From NCBI GenBank assembly GCA_035533475.1, contig DATLTS010000048.1, forward strand, positions 116,308-180,307: a DNA stretch of 64,000 nt, read 5' to 3'. This document shows positions 9,613 to 18,677 of this stretch, one piece after another (the first letter of the stretch is position 1; every line of letters starts with the position of its first letter). The position numbers were made by a program, and so were the translations under genes. Origin of the DNA: Mycobacteriales bacterium (GTDB lineage Bacteria > Actinomycetota > Actinomycetes > DATLTS01). Below the pieces are notes generated by a model, which worked only from the letters and a program-made list of their open reading frames with translations, ran no database searches and was not told the DNA's origin.

Positions 9613-9618
9613 TAGCAT
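9613..9618 (+). promoter_or_regulatory. Putative -10 box (TAGCAT) for a leaderless mini-ORF and the GT-C gene
   Basis: TAGCAT fits TANNNT. Seven bases further on is the GTG at 9626 that opens a ten-codon frame. That spacing is the one seen at other leaderless starts in this window. Confidence 0.45.
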
Positions 9619-9625
9619 CCCCTCG

Positions 9626-9658
9626 GTGGACGCAGCCGTGCGGGCCGGCGGGCCGTGA
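9626..9658 (+). CDS. Leaderless ten-residue upstream ORF coupled to the GT-C gene
   Basis: GTG at 9626 opens MDAAVRAGGP and stops at TGA 9656-9658, which overlaps the GTG start of the downstream membrane protein (GTGA). The start sits seven bases after a TAGCAT box, so it would be the first codon of the mRNA. The downstream gene has no good Shine-Dalgarno site, so ribosomes finishing this peptide could restart on it. Leaderless short ORFs of this kind are known from mycobacteria. The peptide itself shows no known motif. Confidence 0.4.
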   Translation: MDAAVRAGGP

Positions 9659-11595
9659 GACCGACCGCCGGTCGGCTGGCCGTCCTACCCGCATGGCTGG
9701 TCGGCGGGTGGCTCGTGTCCGCGCTCGTGCTGTTGCTCCTCGGCCACTACCAGCCGGTTCCGGCGCTGCTGGTCTGTGTCCCGTCCGCTGTCCTCGCCGG
9801 CGGCTACGGATGGTGGGCGTGGGGCTCGGGCGGCGAGCCCATTCGTCTGCCCGCCCTGCTTACCGGCGCGGTCGGCCTCGGATTCACCGCCCTCTCCTGG
9901 TACGCGGCCGCCCCGCAGCTGGTCCTGCGTCGCGATCCGGGCACCTACCAGCTGGCAGCGATCGGTCTCGCCAGGTCCGGGCGGCTCCCGCTGCCGGCCC
10001 ATGCCGCGGTCTTCGGGCAGGTCGCCGGGGTTTCCGTCGCGAGCCCGGGGTTCTTCGCCACCGGGCACCCCACCGGATTGGTCCCGCAGTTCATGAGCGG
10101 ACTTCCGCTGCTCGCGGCGCCGGCGTACTGGCTGGGCGACGTCACCAGCGTGGTTGCGGTCAATGCCGTGCTCACCGGGGCGGCGATCCTCGCCGTCGCG
10201 CTGGTCGCCGGGCAGGTCGCCGGGCGCTGGGCCGCCCCGCTCGCCGCGGTCGCGCTCGCGGTGAGTTATCCCGAATTGCATGTCGCCCGGGAGTTGCTCT
10301 CCGAGCCGGCCTCGCAGCTATTGCTTTTCGCCGGGCTGGGGATGCTCATCCGGGCCGAGCGCACCGGTGCGCGATCTCTGCTGATCGGTGGTGGGCTGCT
10401 CACCGGCCTCACCGTGCTGGTCCGGATCGACGGCCTTGCCGATCTCGTGTTTCTCCTGCCCTACATCGGCGTGCTGGCCGGGCGGCACGGCCGGGCCGCG
10501 GCCACCAGGTTCGCGGCCGGCCTGGCGGTTGGCGCCGGGATGGGCCTCCTCGACGGGGTCGTATTCTCCCGGCCCTATCTGGCGATGCTGGTGCGCCCGT
10601 TGGTGGAGGCCGCGGGGCTGGGCCTGGTGTCGATCGCGGTCACGTGGGCGCTGGTGCGCCATCGCGGGTGGCTGATCCGATGGACCGAGCGGCCATGGAC
10701 GTCGTGGCTGGCCGGGAGCGGCGTGGTGTTGGCGGTGGGGCTGTTCGCGCTCCGACCGTTGGTCCAGACCGTTCGGGTGCCGCACTCCTCGGTCCGGGGC
10801 GTGGTCGGTGGGATCCAGGCGGCCAGCGGCCTTCCGCTGGACCCGAACCGCACCTACGCCGAACACTCCCTCTACTGGCTGATCTGGTGGGTGGGGACAC
10901 CCGCCGTGGTCCTCGCCACCCTGGGGCTCGCCGTCCTCGCCGCGCGGGTGGTCCGTGGCCGGTGCGCCGGGGTCGAACCGCTCGTCCTCGTCGCGCTCGG
11001 CGTCGGTGCCCAGATCCTCTACCAGCCGGGAATCACCCCTGACCATCCGTGGGCAGACCGACGGTTCGTGCCGGTGGTGCTTCCGGCCCTGGTGATCGCC
11101 GCGGTCTGGGTCTTGAGCCGGATCTGTCGCGGCAGCAGATCGCGGGGTCCGCGCCTGGCTGCGGTAGGGCTGGGTGTCGCGGCCCTGCTGGTTCCGGCAG
11201 TTCTGGCCAGCGCCCCGATCGCGTTTGCCCGGACCGAACAAGGCGAGCCAGCGGCGGTCGAGCGGCTGTGTCAGGACCTGCCCCCGCGGGCGGTGCTGCT
11301 GGCCGTCGGTCCACGGGCGGCACGTGAGCTCCCGCCGGCGCTGCGCGAGCTCTGCGACGTCCCGGTCGCCGCGGTACTCGACGGCTCGGCCGCGCCTGCG
11401 GCGATCGCCGCCCTGGCGCGGGCCTACGGCGACCGCCTGATCGTGTTGGCGGAAGACCCGGCACTGCTCACCGCAGTCGGTCTGCGACCACGCCTCCTCG
11501 TGGACCTGCACACGACGGAGGATGCCCGCGTCCTCGCCAACCGTCCCACCACGACCGAGCCGCTCGTCGTGGCGGTCTGGCAGGGCATCGCTTGA
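9655..11595 (+). CDS. GT-C-like polytopic membrane protein (putative polyprenol-dependent glycosyltransferase)
   Basis: A 646-residue protein with about 11-13 hydrophobic segments spread over the first 520 residues and a soluble C-terminal part of roughly 125 residues. Right after the second or third helix is RDPGTYQLAAIGLA, in the place where GT-C enzymes keep their catalytic acidic residue in the first outer loop. The similar KDPGAY motif occurs in the protein at 19662-21749. GT-C enzymes take sugars from lipid carriers on the outer face of the membrane. The GTG start overlaps the stop of a mini-ORF at 9626-9658. I cannot tell which sugar or acceptor is used. Confidence 0.75.
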   Translation: MRPTAGRLAVLPAWLVGGWLVSALVLLLLGHYQPVPALLVCVPSAVLAGGYGWWAWGSGGEPIRLPALLTGAVGLGFTALSWYAAAPQLVLRRDPGTYQLAAIGLARSGRLPLPAHAAVFGQVAGVSVASPGFFATGHPTGLVPQFMSGLPLLAAPAYWLGDVTSVVAVNAVLTGAAILAVALVAGQVAGRWAAPLAAVALAVSYPELHVARELLSEPASQLLLFAGLGMLIRAERTGARSLLIGGGLLTGLTVLVRIDGLADLVFLLPYIGVLAGRHGRAAATRFAAGLAVGAGMGLLDGVVFSRPYLAMLVRPLVEAAGLGLVSIAVTWALVRHRGWLIRWTERPWTSWLAGSGVVLAVGLFALRPLVQTVRVPHSSVRGVVGGIQAASGLPLDPNRTYAEHSLYWLIWWVGTPAVVLATLGLAVLAARVVRGRCAGVEPLVLVALGVGAQILYQPGITPDHPWADRRFVPVVLPALVIAAVWVLSRICRGSRSRGPRLAAVGLGVAALLVPAVLASAPIAFARTEQGEPAAVERLCQDLPPRAVLLAVGPRAARELPPALRELCDVPVAAVLDGSAAPAAIAALARAYGDRLIVLAEDPALLTAVGLRPRLLVDLHTTEDARVLANRPTTTEPLVVAVWQGIA

Positions 11596-11660
11596 CGGCC
11601 ACCGGAGGCGCCGGATGGCAAGATGGACAGACACCCGACCGGAGATCGAGGTCAGAGCGC

Positions 11661-12647
11661 ATGCGGCTGTTCGTCACCGGCGGCGCCGGCTTCATCGGAT
11701 CGAGCTACCTGCGCACCCTGCTCACCGGCGGGTACCCGGGCTACGAAGACGCCGAGGTCACGGTCTACGACAAGCTCACCTACGCCGGCAATCTGGCCAA
11801 CCTGGCGCCGGTTGCCGACCGCCCGGGGTACCGGTTCGTCCAGGGCGACATCGTCGACGGCCCACTGCTCGACGAGCTATTGCCCGGCCACGACGCGGTC
11901 GTCAATTTCGCCGCGGAGACCCACGTCGACCGCTCCATCGTCGGCGCGGCGGACTTCGTCGTGACGAATGTGCTCGGCGCGCAGACCCTGTTCGACGCCT
12001 GCCTTCGGGCCGGGATCCCCCGGATCGTCCATGTCTCGACCGACGAGGTCTACGGCTCGATCCCGAAGGGGTCCTTCACCGAGACGGACCGGCTGGATCC
12101 CAACTCGCCGTACGCCGCGGCGAAGGCCGGCGGCGACCTGCTCGCCCGGGCCTACGCCGTGACCCACGGGCTCAACCTGTCGGTGACCAGGTGCACCAAC
12201 AACTACGGCCCTTACCAGTTCCCGGAGAAGGTCATCCCGTTGTTCGTCACCAACCTGCTGGACGGTGCCAGGGTGCCCCTCTACGGCGATGGTCTCAACG
12301 TGCGGGACTGGTTGCATGTCGACGATCACTGCCGTGGGATCCAGATCGTCCTTGAGGCGGGCGCGGCCGGCGAGTACTACAACATCGGCGGTGGCGTCGA
12401 GCTGACCAACCGCGAGCTGACCGCACGACTTCTCGAGGCCTGCGGCCGGGACGACTCGTTCATCGACTACGTCGAGGATCGCAAGGGCCACGACCGGCGC
12501 TACTCCCTCGACGACAGCAAGCTACGGGAACTGGGCTACACGCCGGCCGTCGATTTCGAGACCGGCCTGGCCGAAACGATCGGCTGGTATCGGGAGCACG
12601 AGACTTGGTGGCGGCCACTCAAGGAGAAGGCAGCGCTCGGCTCGTGA
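11661..12647 (+). CDS. rmlB: dTDP-glucose 4,6-dehydratase
   Basis: A 328-residue extended short-chain dehydrogenase, second step of dTDP-L-rhamnose synthesis. GGAGFIGSSYLR binds NAD at the N-terminus, STDEVYGS carries the catalytic Asp-Glu pair, and SPYAAAKAGGD holds the Tyr-xxx-Lys pair. RCTNNYGPYQ is the usual substrate motif. The ATG at 11661 begins exactly at the first beta strand; the open frame extends 23 codons further up without support. It overlaps rmlD (GTGA). rmlA and rmlC are not in this window. Confidence 0.95.
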   Translation: MRLFVTGGAGFIGSSYLRTLLTGGYPGYEDAEVTVYDKLTYAGNLANLAPVADRPGYRFVQGDIVDGPLLDELLPGHDAVVNFAAETHVDRSIVGAADFVVTNVLGAQTLFDACLRAGIPRIVHVSTDEVYGSIPKGSFTETDRLDPNSPYAAAKAGGDLLARAYAVTHGLNLSVTRCTNNYGPYQFPEKVIPLFVTNLLDGARVPLYGDGLNVRDWLHVDDHCRGIQIVLEAGAAGEYYNIGGGVELTNRELTARLLEACGRDDSFIDYVEDRKGHDRRYSLDDSKLRELGYTPAVDFETGLAETIGWYREHETWWRPLKEKAALGS

Positions 12648-13513
12648 CCCGCTGGCTGGTCACCGGGGCGGGCGGGCAACTCGGCCGCGACGCTGTCTCT
12701 GCGCTGGGCGACCGGGATGTCGTCGCCTTGACCAGGGCGGAGCTCGATCTTGCCGATCCCGCGGCGGTGCATGATGCGGTGCTTGCCTTCCGGCCGGACG
12801 TCATCCTCAACACCGGCGCCTACACCGCCGTGGACGCCGCGGAGATCGACGAAGCGCGGGCCCACGCCGTCAACGCGGTGGGGCCACGTGCGTTGGCCGA
12901 GTCGGCGGAGCGGCTCGGCTCGGTCCTGATCCAGGTCTCGACCGACTACGTCTTCGCCGGCGATGCCGACCGGCCCTATCCCGAAGATGCCCCGACCGCA
13001 CCTCGAAGCGCGTACGGCCGGACCAAGGCGGCCGGTGAGCGCGCGGTTCTGGAAACCTCGGCCCGGGCCTACGTGGTCCGCACCGCTTGGGTGTACGGAG
13101 CGGGCGGCGCGAACTTCGTTAAGACGATGGTCCGGTTGGAGCGGGAACGCTCCCGGGTCAGTGTCGTCGCCGACCAGCGCGGCTCGCCGACCTGGTCCTG
13201 GCAGCTGGCCCAAGGGCTGGTCGCGCTCGGCGAACTTCGGCCGGATCCCGGGATCTACCACTGCACCAACGCTGGCGAGACCAGCTGGCACGGACTCGCC
13301 CGCGCCGTCTTCGAAGAGCTGGGCGCGGATCCGGATCGGGTGGATGCGACCACGACGGCCGCCTTTCCGCGGCCGGCGCCGCGGCCGGCCTACAGCGTGC
13401 TCGCCGCTACCCGCTGGCAGGCCGCCGGGCTTGCGCCGATGCCCCCCTGGCGGGCGGCCCTGTCCCGGGCCTTCGCAACTGTCGGCGAGCAGCTAGGCGT
13501 GGGCGAGGCCTGA
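12644..13513 (+). CDS. rmlD: dTDP-4-dehydrorhamnose reductase
   Basis: A 289-residue NADPH-dependent reductase that makes dTDP-L-rhamnose. VTGAGGQLGRD is the nucleotide-binding loop, STDYVFAGD and PRSAYGRTKAAGE hold the catalytic Ser/Thr and Tyr-xxx-Lys, and RTAWVYG follows as in the family. The GTG start overlaps the rmlB stop by four bases, so the genes are coupled. Rhamnose is needed for the galactan linker (see wbbL at 32379) and possibly for the island glycan. Confidence 0.95.
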   Translation: MTRWLVTGAGGQLGRDAVSALGDRDVVALTRAELDLADPAAVHDAVLAFRPDVILNTGAYTAVDAAEIDEARAHAVNAVGPRALAESAERLGSVLIQVSTDYVFAGDADRPYPEDAPTAPRSAYGRTKAAGERAVLETSARAYVVRTAWVYGAGGANFVKTMVRLERERSRVSVVADQRGSPTWSWQLAQGLVALGELRPDPGIYHCTNAGETSWHGLARAVFEELGADPDRVDATTTAAFPRPAPRPAYSVLAATRWQAAGLAPMPPWRAALSRAFATVGEQLGVGEA

Positions 13514-13535
13514 CCGGGGCCGCGCGCAACCCCCG

Positions 13536-14624
13536 CTAGCCGTCGGCCCCGCCAGTCGCCACCCGGTATGCCCGCAGCGCCGCCTCCGCGCAGCGTCGCC
13601 AGGTGTAGCCGCGGGCATGGCCTCGCCGGGCCGGTGCCCCGATGGTTTGGTCGGCGGCCAACGTCTCCGCGAGCGCCCTCACCAGAGCGTCGGTGTCGCC
13701 GAGCGGCACGTAGCGGGCTTGACCCGCCAACACCTCCCGCAGCGCGGGGAGGTCGCTGACGACGACGGGCACCCCGCAGGCGAGCGCCTCCAGCGGCGGG
13801 ATCCCGAAGCCTTCGTCGCGGGAGGGCAGCACGAGCGCCGAGGCGGCGGCGACGACGCCGACCAGATCGGCCTCGTCGAGGTAGCCGGCCCGGACGACGC
13901 GGTCGCCGTGCGGGCTGGGACCCCACCCGGCGGGCCCGACGAGGACCAGGGGCGGGGCATCGGCGAGTTCACGGTGCGCCGAGAGGAGCCAGGGCAGGTT
14001 CTTGCGCGGCTCCGGCGTCCCGACGAACAGCAGGTACCGCTCGGGCAGGCCATGCGCGGCCAACCACGCCGCGCTCGCCGGGCGCGGGTCGTCCAGCCAC
14101 GGTCGGGACAGCCCGTTGGGGGTCACGACTACCCGACCCGGGTCGAGGGAGAACCGATCGGTGAGGGCGGTCGCCACCGTCCGGGTCGGCGCGCAGACGG
14201 CGCGCGCTCGGGCGAGACCGCGGGGGACGAGCACGCGGTAGGCGCGGCTGGCGCGCGCCACGGTGTCACCGTGGTCGAGGAACGCGAGATCGTGGACGGT
14301 GACCACCCCGGCCGCCGATCGGGTTGGGGGCAGCACGAAATTGGTCGCATGGAACACATCCACCGGACCGGTGAACCACTCCACGGCGGGCCGGCGGGCG
14401 TGGCGCCACGCGAGCCGGAGTGGCCGGGCCGGGGCCCGTCGACCCTGCCGGGTGCCGGTCCGGCTGAACTCGGCGAGCGGTCCGGCGCCCCGCCACGTGA
14501 AAGCGGTGAGGACGAGCTCCTCCGGCTCCCCCAACTCGGCCAGCCCGGAAAGCAGACCGGCGACGTGTCGCCCCACTCCGGTCCGGGCCCCGAGCAGCGG
14601 CGTCGCATCCAGGCCGAGTCTCAC
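13536..14624 (-). CDS. GT4-type glycosyltransferase
   Basis: About 362 residues with two Rossmann domains. The N-terminal segment LGLDATPLLGARTGVGRHV is the acceptor-side glycine loop. The C-terminal half has LLFVGTPEPRKNL, then LPSRDEGFGIPPLEALACGVPVV with the nucleotide-sugar glutamates. The frame runs far upstream, but GTG at 14624 overlaps the stop of the previous gene (GTGA) and starts just before the first strand. It is the last gene of the wzm-wzt operon read leftward. Closely similar proteins sit at 30044 and 31258. Confidence 0.88.
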   Translation of the reverse strand: MRLGLDATPLLGARTGVGRHVAGLLSGLAELGEPEELVLTAFTWRGAGPLAEFSRTGTRQGRRAPARPLRLAWRHARRPAVEWFTGPVDVFHATNFVLPPTRSAAGVVTVHDLAFLDHGDTVARASRAYRVLVPRGLARARAVCAPTRTVATALTDRFSLDPGRVVVTPNGLSRPWLDDPRPASAAWLAAHGLPERYLLFVGTPEPRKNLPWLLSAHRELADAPPLVLVGPAGWGPSPHGDRVVRAGYLDEADLVGVVAAASALVLPSRDEGFGIPPLEALACGVPVVVSDLPALREVLAGQARYVPLGDTDALVRALAETLAADQTIGAPARRGHARGYTWRRCAEAALRAYRVATGGADG

Positions 14625-16162
14625 CGTGGGGTGAGCCCGAGGTCCGCGGCGATCGCCCGCCACCGGGCGGCGAAGGCTTCCTCGGAGAACTCCTCGGCGC
14701 GGATCCGGGCGGCCCGTGCCAGGCGCCGCTGGGCGACCGGGTCGCCCGCGACCTCGAGGGTGCGCGCGGCGAGTTCTCCGGCCGTGGTCCACCGGTAGCC
14801 CTCGACCCCGTCCCGGACGATCTCGCGCTGGCCGGCGCGGTCGATGACGATCGGGACGCAGCCGCCGCTCATTGCCTCGACCGTGGTGATGCCGAAGTGT
14901 TCGGACGTCCACGGCCGGCGCTCCTCGTCCTCGCCCAGCCCGGTTGCGGACCAGAAGATCGATGCGGAGGCCAGCAGCTCCTCGACCTCGGCCCGCGGGG
15001 CGTTCACCCGGATGTCCACGGGTAGCCCCCGGGCCGCGGCTTGGACCTGGTCGAGGTAGGGCTGCTGCGCCGGCTCGCAGCCGCCGATGATCCGCATCCG
15101 CCAGCCCCGCAGCCGCCCGCTCCCCACCAGCTCGCCGAAGAACCGGACCATCTCCAGCTGACGCTTCGAGTGGCCGAACTGGGGTCCGAAGAACCGGCCC
15201 ACCGAGGCGATGACCGGTTCGCGCACCTCGGCCGGCTCGAGGGGGTCGAGCGCGATCGGTGGAAACAGCACGTCCGCGTCGACGTCCCAGCGACGTCGGA
15301 TCCAGCCTCGGGTGTACTCGGAGTTGGCGAGCACCCGGTCGTAGGACGTCAGAAAGGACACGTTCGTCGGGTCCCGCAGCAACCAGGGGAGGCGGTAGCC
15401 GACCCACTGCCGCGGTGAGATGCGGTTGCCGATCCGCATCCGGCTGACGGCCACGCCCAAGGTCCGGTTGTCGGACGGTCCCGGGACCGTCGCTTCGCTG
15501 ACCAGATGAACCGTGATCGGGCCCCGGTCGGCGACCCGAACCACCTGCCGGTTGAACTGCGGGCCGACCGGGAACGACGCCAGCTCCGCGCCGGCCTCGT
15601 CGACAACGCGCAAGATGGTCTCCGCCGGGAAGCCGACCCGGGCGAAGTCGGCGCGGATGACCGGGTCCGTTCCTTCCGGGATGACCAGGACGCCGTCCCC
15701 GCTCGTCCAGGTGTACGTGCGGCGGCGGCCGCCCTCCGCGGGGAACCATCCGATGCCGTGTTCGAACGGCATCTGCCATCCGCTGACCCGCGTCCCCACG
15801 CGCCGGATCAGCCAACGCTGAAGCCGGGTGAGGTCGTGGTCGGCCGGGGTCGGGAAGTAGCACAGGTAGACGTTGCGTTTGGCCCGCGCCGCGAGGCGGC
15901 TCATGTAGGAGGCGTTCACCAGCAGGTCGTAGTCCTCGGTCACGGCGGCCAGTCCAGCGTCGCCGCGCTCGGGCACGACCCGCAAGCGGACCCCCCGCAG
16001 ATCCAGGCCGAGGTGCATCCCCAGATCGTCGAGGTCGACCTCGGCCGGACCGAGCAGGTCGACCTGCCAGCCGTCCTCGGCCAGCACCTGGGCCAGCCGG
16101 CCGCCGTGCCGCTCGCCGCCGCCCATGGACGCCCAGTAGCGGTTGTAGACGGCGGCCTTCAC
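14621..16162 (-). CDS. GT4-type glycosyltransferase with a beta-rich inserted domain
   Basis: About 513 residues. The N-terminal Rossmann part (AAVYNRYWASMGGGERH) is the usual GT4 beginning, and the C-terminal part has VIASVGRFFGPQFGHSKRQ and FGITTVEAMSGGCVPIV with the donor-binding acidic residue. Between them, at about residues 136-245, is an extra beta-rich stretch (TWTSGDGVLVIPEG through DNRTLGVAVSRM), which is not part of the GT-B fold. A similar stretch lies in the neighbouring GT2 enzyme. GTG at 16162 gives the GTGA overlap with that gene; an ATG at 16177 is possible but less coupled. Product likely extends or modifies the ABC-exported glycan. Confidence 0.85.
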   Translation of the reverse strand: MKAAVYNRYWASMGGGERHGGRLAQVLAEDGWQVDLLGPAEVDLDDLGMHLGLDLRGVRLRVVPERGDAGLAAVTEDYDLLVNASYMSRLAARAKRNVYLCYFPTPADHDLTRLQRWLIRRVGTRVSGWQMPFEHGIGWFPAEGGRRRTYTWTSGDGVLVIPEGTDPVIRADFARVGFPAETILRVVDEAGAELASFPVGPQFNRQVVRVADRGPITVHLVSEATVPGPSDNRTLGVAVSRMRIGNRISPRQWVGYRLPWLLRDPTNVSFLTSYDRVLANSEYTRGWIRRRWDVDADVLFPPIALDPLEPAEVREPVIASVGRFFGPQFGHSKRQLEMVRFFGELVGSGRLRGWRMRIIGGCEPAQQPYLDQVQAAARGLPVDIRVNAPRAEVEELLASASIFWSATGLGEDEERRPWTSEHFGITTVEAMSGGCVPIVIDRAGQREIVRDGVEGYRWTTAGELAARTLEVAGDPVAQRRLARAARIRAEEFSEEAFAARWRAIAADLGLTPR

Positions 16163-17493
16163 CGAGCGACCAACCATCGTTCCTGCAACCCCGAACGGGA
16201 CTCGACCGCCGTCGCGGCGATCTGGCGGCGCCGGACCAGCATCCGCGGCAGCAGCCGGACGTAGGAGGCGAGCACGCTCCCGCGCAGCAGCAACCGGCCC
16301 AGGTCGGGGCGTCGCCCGCGCAGCGCCATCCGCAACGAGCGGACGATCATCGAGGCGGTGGTCAGCACGTACCGGGCGACCTCACGAGCGGCCAGTCCGA
16401 GCGTCGCGTTCTTGGTGAGCATGAGCAGACGGTTGCGGTCGACGTGAAAGAACCAGATCCTTGAGAACTCCCGGCTGGTCGCCGAGTGGTGGTGCCGCAC
16501 GATTGCCTTCGGCGCGTACCGGACGTCCCATCCGGCCGTCCGGAGCCGCCAGGCCAGGTCAGTGTCCTCGTAGTAGAGGAAGAAGTCGTCGTCGAACCAG
16601 CCGACCGCGCGACCCGCTTCGGTCCGCAGGGCGAGCGCTGCCCCGCAGGCCGTGAACACGTCGGCCGGCTCGTCGAACTGTCCGGCGTCGATCTGTTGGT
16701 ATCCCCGGTCCGCGCCGTAGCCGTCGGCGAACACGACGCCGCCGACGTTGTTCACGACGTCGACCGTCGGCGCGCCCGCGGGCAGCTCGAATTCCGCCGT
16801 CCCGACCTCCGGTCCCACGACCAGCTCCCGGCCGCCGAGCCGCACCGACTTGTCCCGCTCGGCCGCCCAGTCCACCCGCACCAACCAGGGCCCCTCGCCG
16901 TCCGGCACCGGGAGCAGCAGCTCCCCGGCCGGCCGGGTCCAGTGGAAGCGCTGGTCGCCCACGTGCTCGGGCCCGTAACTGGTGCGCTCCCAGAGCACCG
17001 CGTCGAGGACCGGCCGGCCGTCGACCGACAGCGCGTGAACCCGCACCCCGAGCTCGCGCGGATCGGCGCCGCCCGGCCGGAAGCCGGCCGTCTCCAGGGC
17101 CAGCGACACGAACCGGGGCAAGAACACGATCTTCGACGTGACCGCCGCGATCCGGTCGGCGCCCGGTGCGTCGAAGGGGGCCAGCAACGCCTCCAACCAT
17201 CCGGGGTCGGCCACCGTGTCGCTGTTGAGCAGGACGGCAAACGGCGTCGTCACCTCGCGCAAAGCCAGGTTGTTGCCACCCGCGAAGCCGGTGTTCACCT
17301 GGCTTGCGATCACCCGGGCTTCGGGAAAGTCCCGGGCGAGCAGCTCGAGCGAGCCGTCGGTCGATGCGTTGTCGACTACCCACACGGCGACTTCGGCGGC
17401 GATGGTCTGCCGCCGCAACGCGTCGAGGCACGGACCGAGGAGCTGCTCGCCGTTGAAGTTGACGATGATGACGGTGGCACGCGGATCGCTCAC
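16159..17493 (-). CDS. GT2 glycosyltransferase with a beta-rich inserted domain
   Basis: 444 residues. The GT-A start [12 protein letters not shown], the [11 protein letters not shown] donor loop and [10 protein letters not shown] (metal site) lie in the first 100 residues, and [12 protein letters not shown] is the catalytic end of the fold near residue 310. Residues about 143-270 form an inserted beta-rich part ([30 protein letters not shown]). The rhamnosyl/WbbL-like ending with basic C-terminal residues suggests membrane association. It overlaps the wzt stop at its start (GTGA) and the next glycosyltransferase at its end, so all sit in one operon. Confidence 0.87.
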   Translation of the reverse strand: MSDPRATVIIVNFNGEQLLGPCLDALRRQTIAAEVAVWVVDNASTDGSLELLARDFPEARVIASQVNTGFAGGNNLALREVTTPFAVLLNSDTVADPGWLEALLAPFDAPGADRIAAVTSKIVFLPRFVSLALETAGFRPGGADPRELGVRVHALSVDGRPVLDAVLWERTSYGPEHVGDQRFHWTRPAGELLLPVPDGEGPWLVRVDWAAERDKSVRLGGRELVVGPEVGTAEFELPAGAPTVDVVNNVGGVVFADGYGADRGYQQIDAGQFDEPADVFTACGAALALRTEAGRAVGWFDDDFFLYYEDTDLAWRLRTAGWDVRYAPKAIVRHHHSATSREFSRIWFFHVDRNRLLMLTKNATLGLAAREVARYVLTTASMIVRSLRMALRGRRPDLGRLLLRGSVLASYVRLLPRMLVRRRQIAATAVESRSGLQERWLVAR

Positions 17494-18677
17494 CCCAGTG
17501 GGGTCGTCTTATGGGCGAACGGGACGTCGAAGATCCCGGCCGGTTGCGGCCCCTTGACGGTGAACGACAGCGGGAAGCGGTGACCGGCGACGGCCTTGTT
17601 CTCGACGTCGTAGATGCCGACCGCGGCGCCGAACGTGCCGTTCAGCGGCGGCATGCTCGGCGTGCTGAAGTCGATCGCCACCTTGCCCCGCTCGAGCCGG
17701 CCCATCTGGTCGGCCGGCAACTCCATCAGACAGATCGGGATGTCGCCCGCGCCCAGGATCGTGACCCACAGCTTGCCGGCCGGAACGAGTTCGGGGTCCA
17801 CCACGTCGAGGACGAGGCGCAGGACGAACGGCTCGCCCGGGCGGAACGTCTCCACCGCGACGCCACCCGGCTCGTGGGACACCGTGACGTCGACGAACTC
17901 CAGCGAGGGACTGGTCGTGGTAGGCACGTCGACCGCCCCCATGCCGAGCAGCCCGCGCAAGACCCCGGTGGCGTAGATCGGGACGCCGTCGCAGACCAGC
18001 TGGCCGTGGTCGAGCACCAGCGCGCGGTTGCAGATCCGCTCCACCAGCTCCAGGCCGTGGGTGACGAACAGGATCGTGCGACCCTGGGTCTGGAACTCCT
18101 CGATCTTGCGCAGGCACTTTTCCTGGAAATGCTCGTCGCCGACCGCGAGCACCTCGTCGACGAGCAGGATGTCGGGGTCGACGTTGACCGCGACCGCGAA
18201 ACCGAGCCGGACGTACATGCCGGACGAGTAGTGCTTGACCGAGTTGTCGATGAAGTCGCCGAGTTCGCTGAACTCCACGATGTCGTCGAAGACGCTGTCG
18301 ACGTCGCGCCGGGACAGGCCGAGCAGGGACCCGTTGAGGTATACGTTGTCCCGTCCGGACAGCTCGCCGTTGAAGCCGGCCCCCAGTTCGAGCAGCGACG
18401 CGATCCGCCCGCCGACCTGCACCTGGCCGGTGGTCGGCTTGAGGATGCCGGCGAGAACCTTGAGCAGGGTGCTCTTGCCGGAACCGTTGGCGCCGATCAG
18501 CCCGACCGTCTCGCCGTGGTCGACCTCGATCGAGACGTCGCGCAGGGCCCAGAAGTCCTCCGAGCTGTGCTTGCGGCGCAGCGCGAGCTCCTTGAGGCTC
18601 GTCGCCCGGCTGTGGTAGCTGACGAATTTCTTGCTGACGCCGCGCGCGCTGATCGCGACCTCACCGGTGCCTCTCAC
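17490..18677 (-). CDS. wzt: Polysaccharide ABC exporter, ATPase with C-terminal glycan-binding domain (Wzt)
   Basis: 395 residues. The ATPase half has Walker [10 protein letters not shown] (62-70), the unusual signature YSSGM (150-154) typical of polysaccharide exporters, and Walker B ILLVDE followed by a D-loop (170-180). From about residue 250 a separate beta-rich domain ([19 protein letters not shown], the [11 protein letters not shown] region) matches the Wzt C-terminal type, which in other bacteria reads the glycan end before export. Its GTG follows the permease stop with no gap. The presence of a carbohydrate-binding tail implies a defined export signal on the glycan. Confidence 0.93.
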   Translation of the reverse strand: MRGTGEVAISARGVSKKFVSYHSRATSLKELALRRKHSSEDFWALRDVSIEVDHGETVGLIGANGSGKSTLLKVLAGILKPTTGQVQVGGRIASLLELGAGFNGELSGRDNVYLNGSLLGLSRRDVDSVFDDIVEFSELGDFIDNSVKHYSSGMYVRLGFAVAVNVDPDILLVDEVLAVGDEHFQEKCLRKIEEFQTQGRTILFVTHGLELVERICNRALVLDHGQLVCDGVPIYATGVLRGLLGMGAVDVPTTTSPSLEFVDVTVSHEPGGVAVETFRPGEPFVLRLVLDVVDPELVPAGKLWVTILGAGDIPICLMELPADQMGRLERGKVAIDFSTPSMPPLNGTFGAAVGIYDVENKAVAGHRFPLSFTVKGPQPAGIFDVPFAHKTTPLG

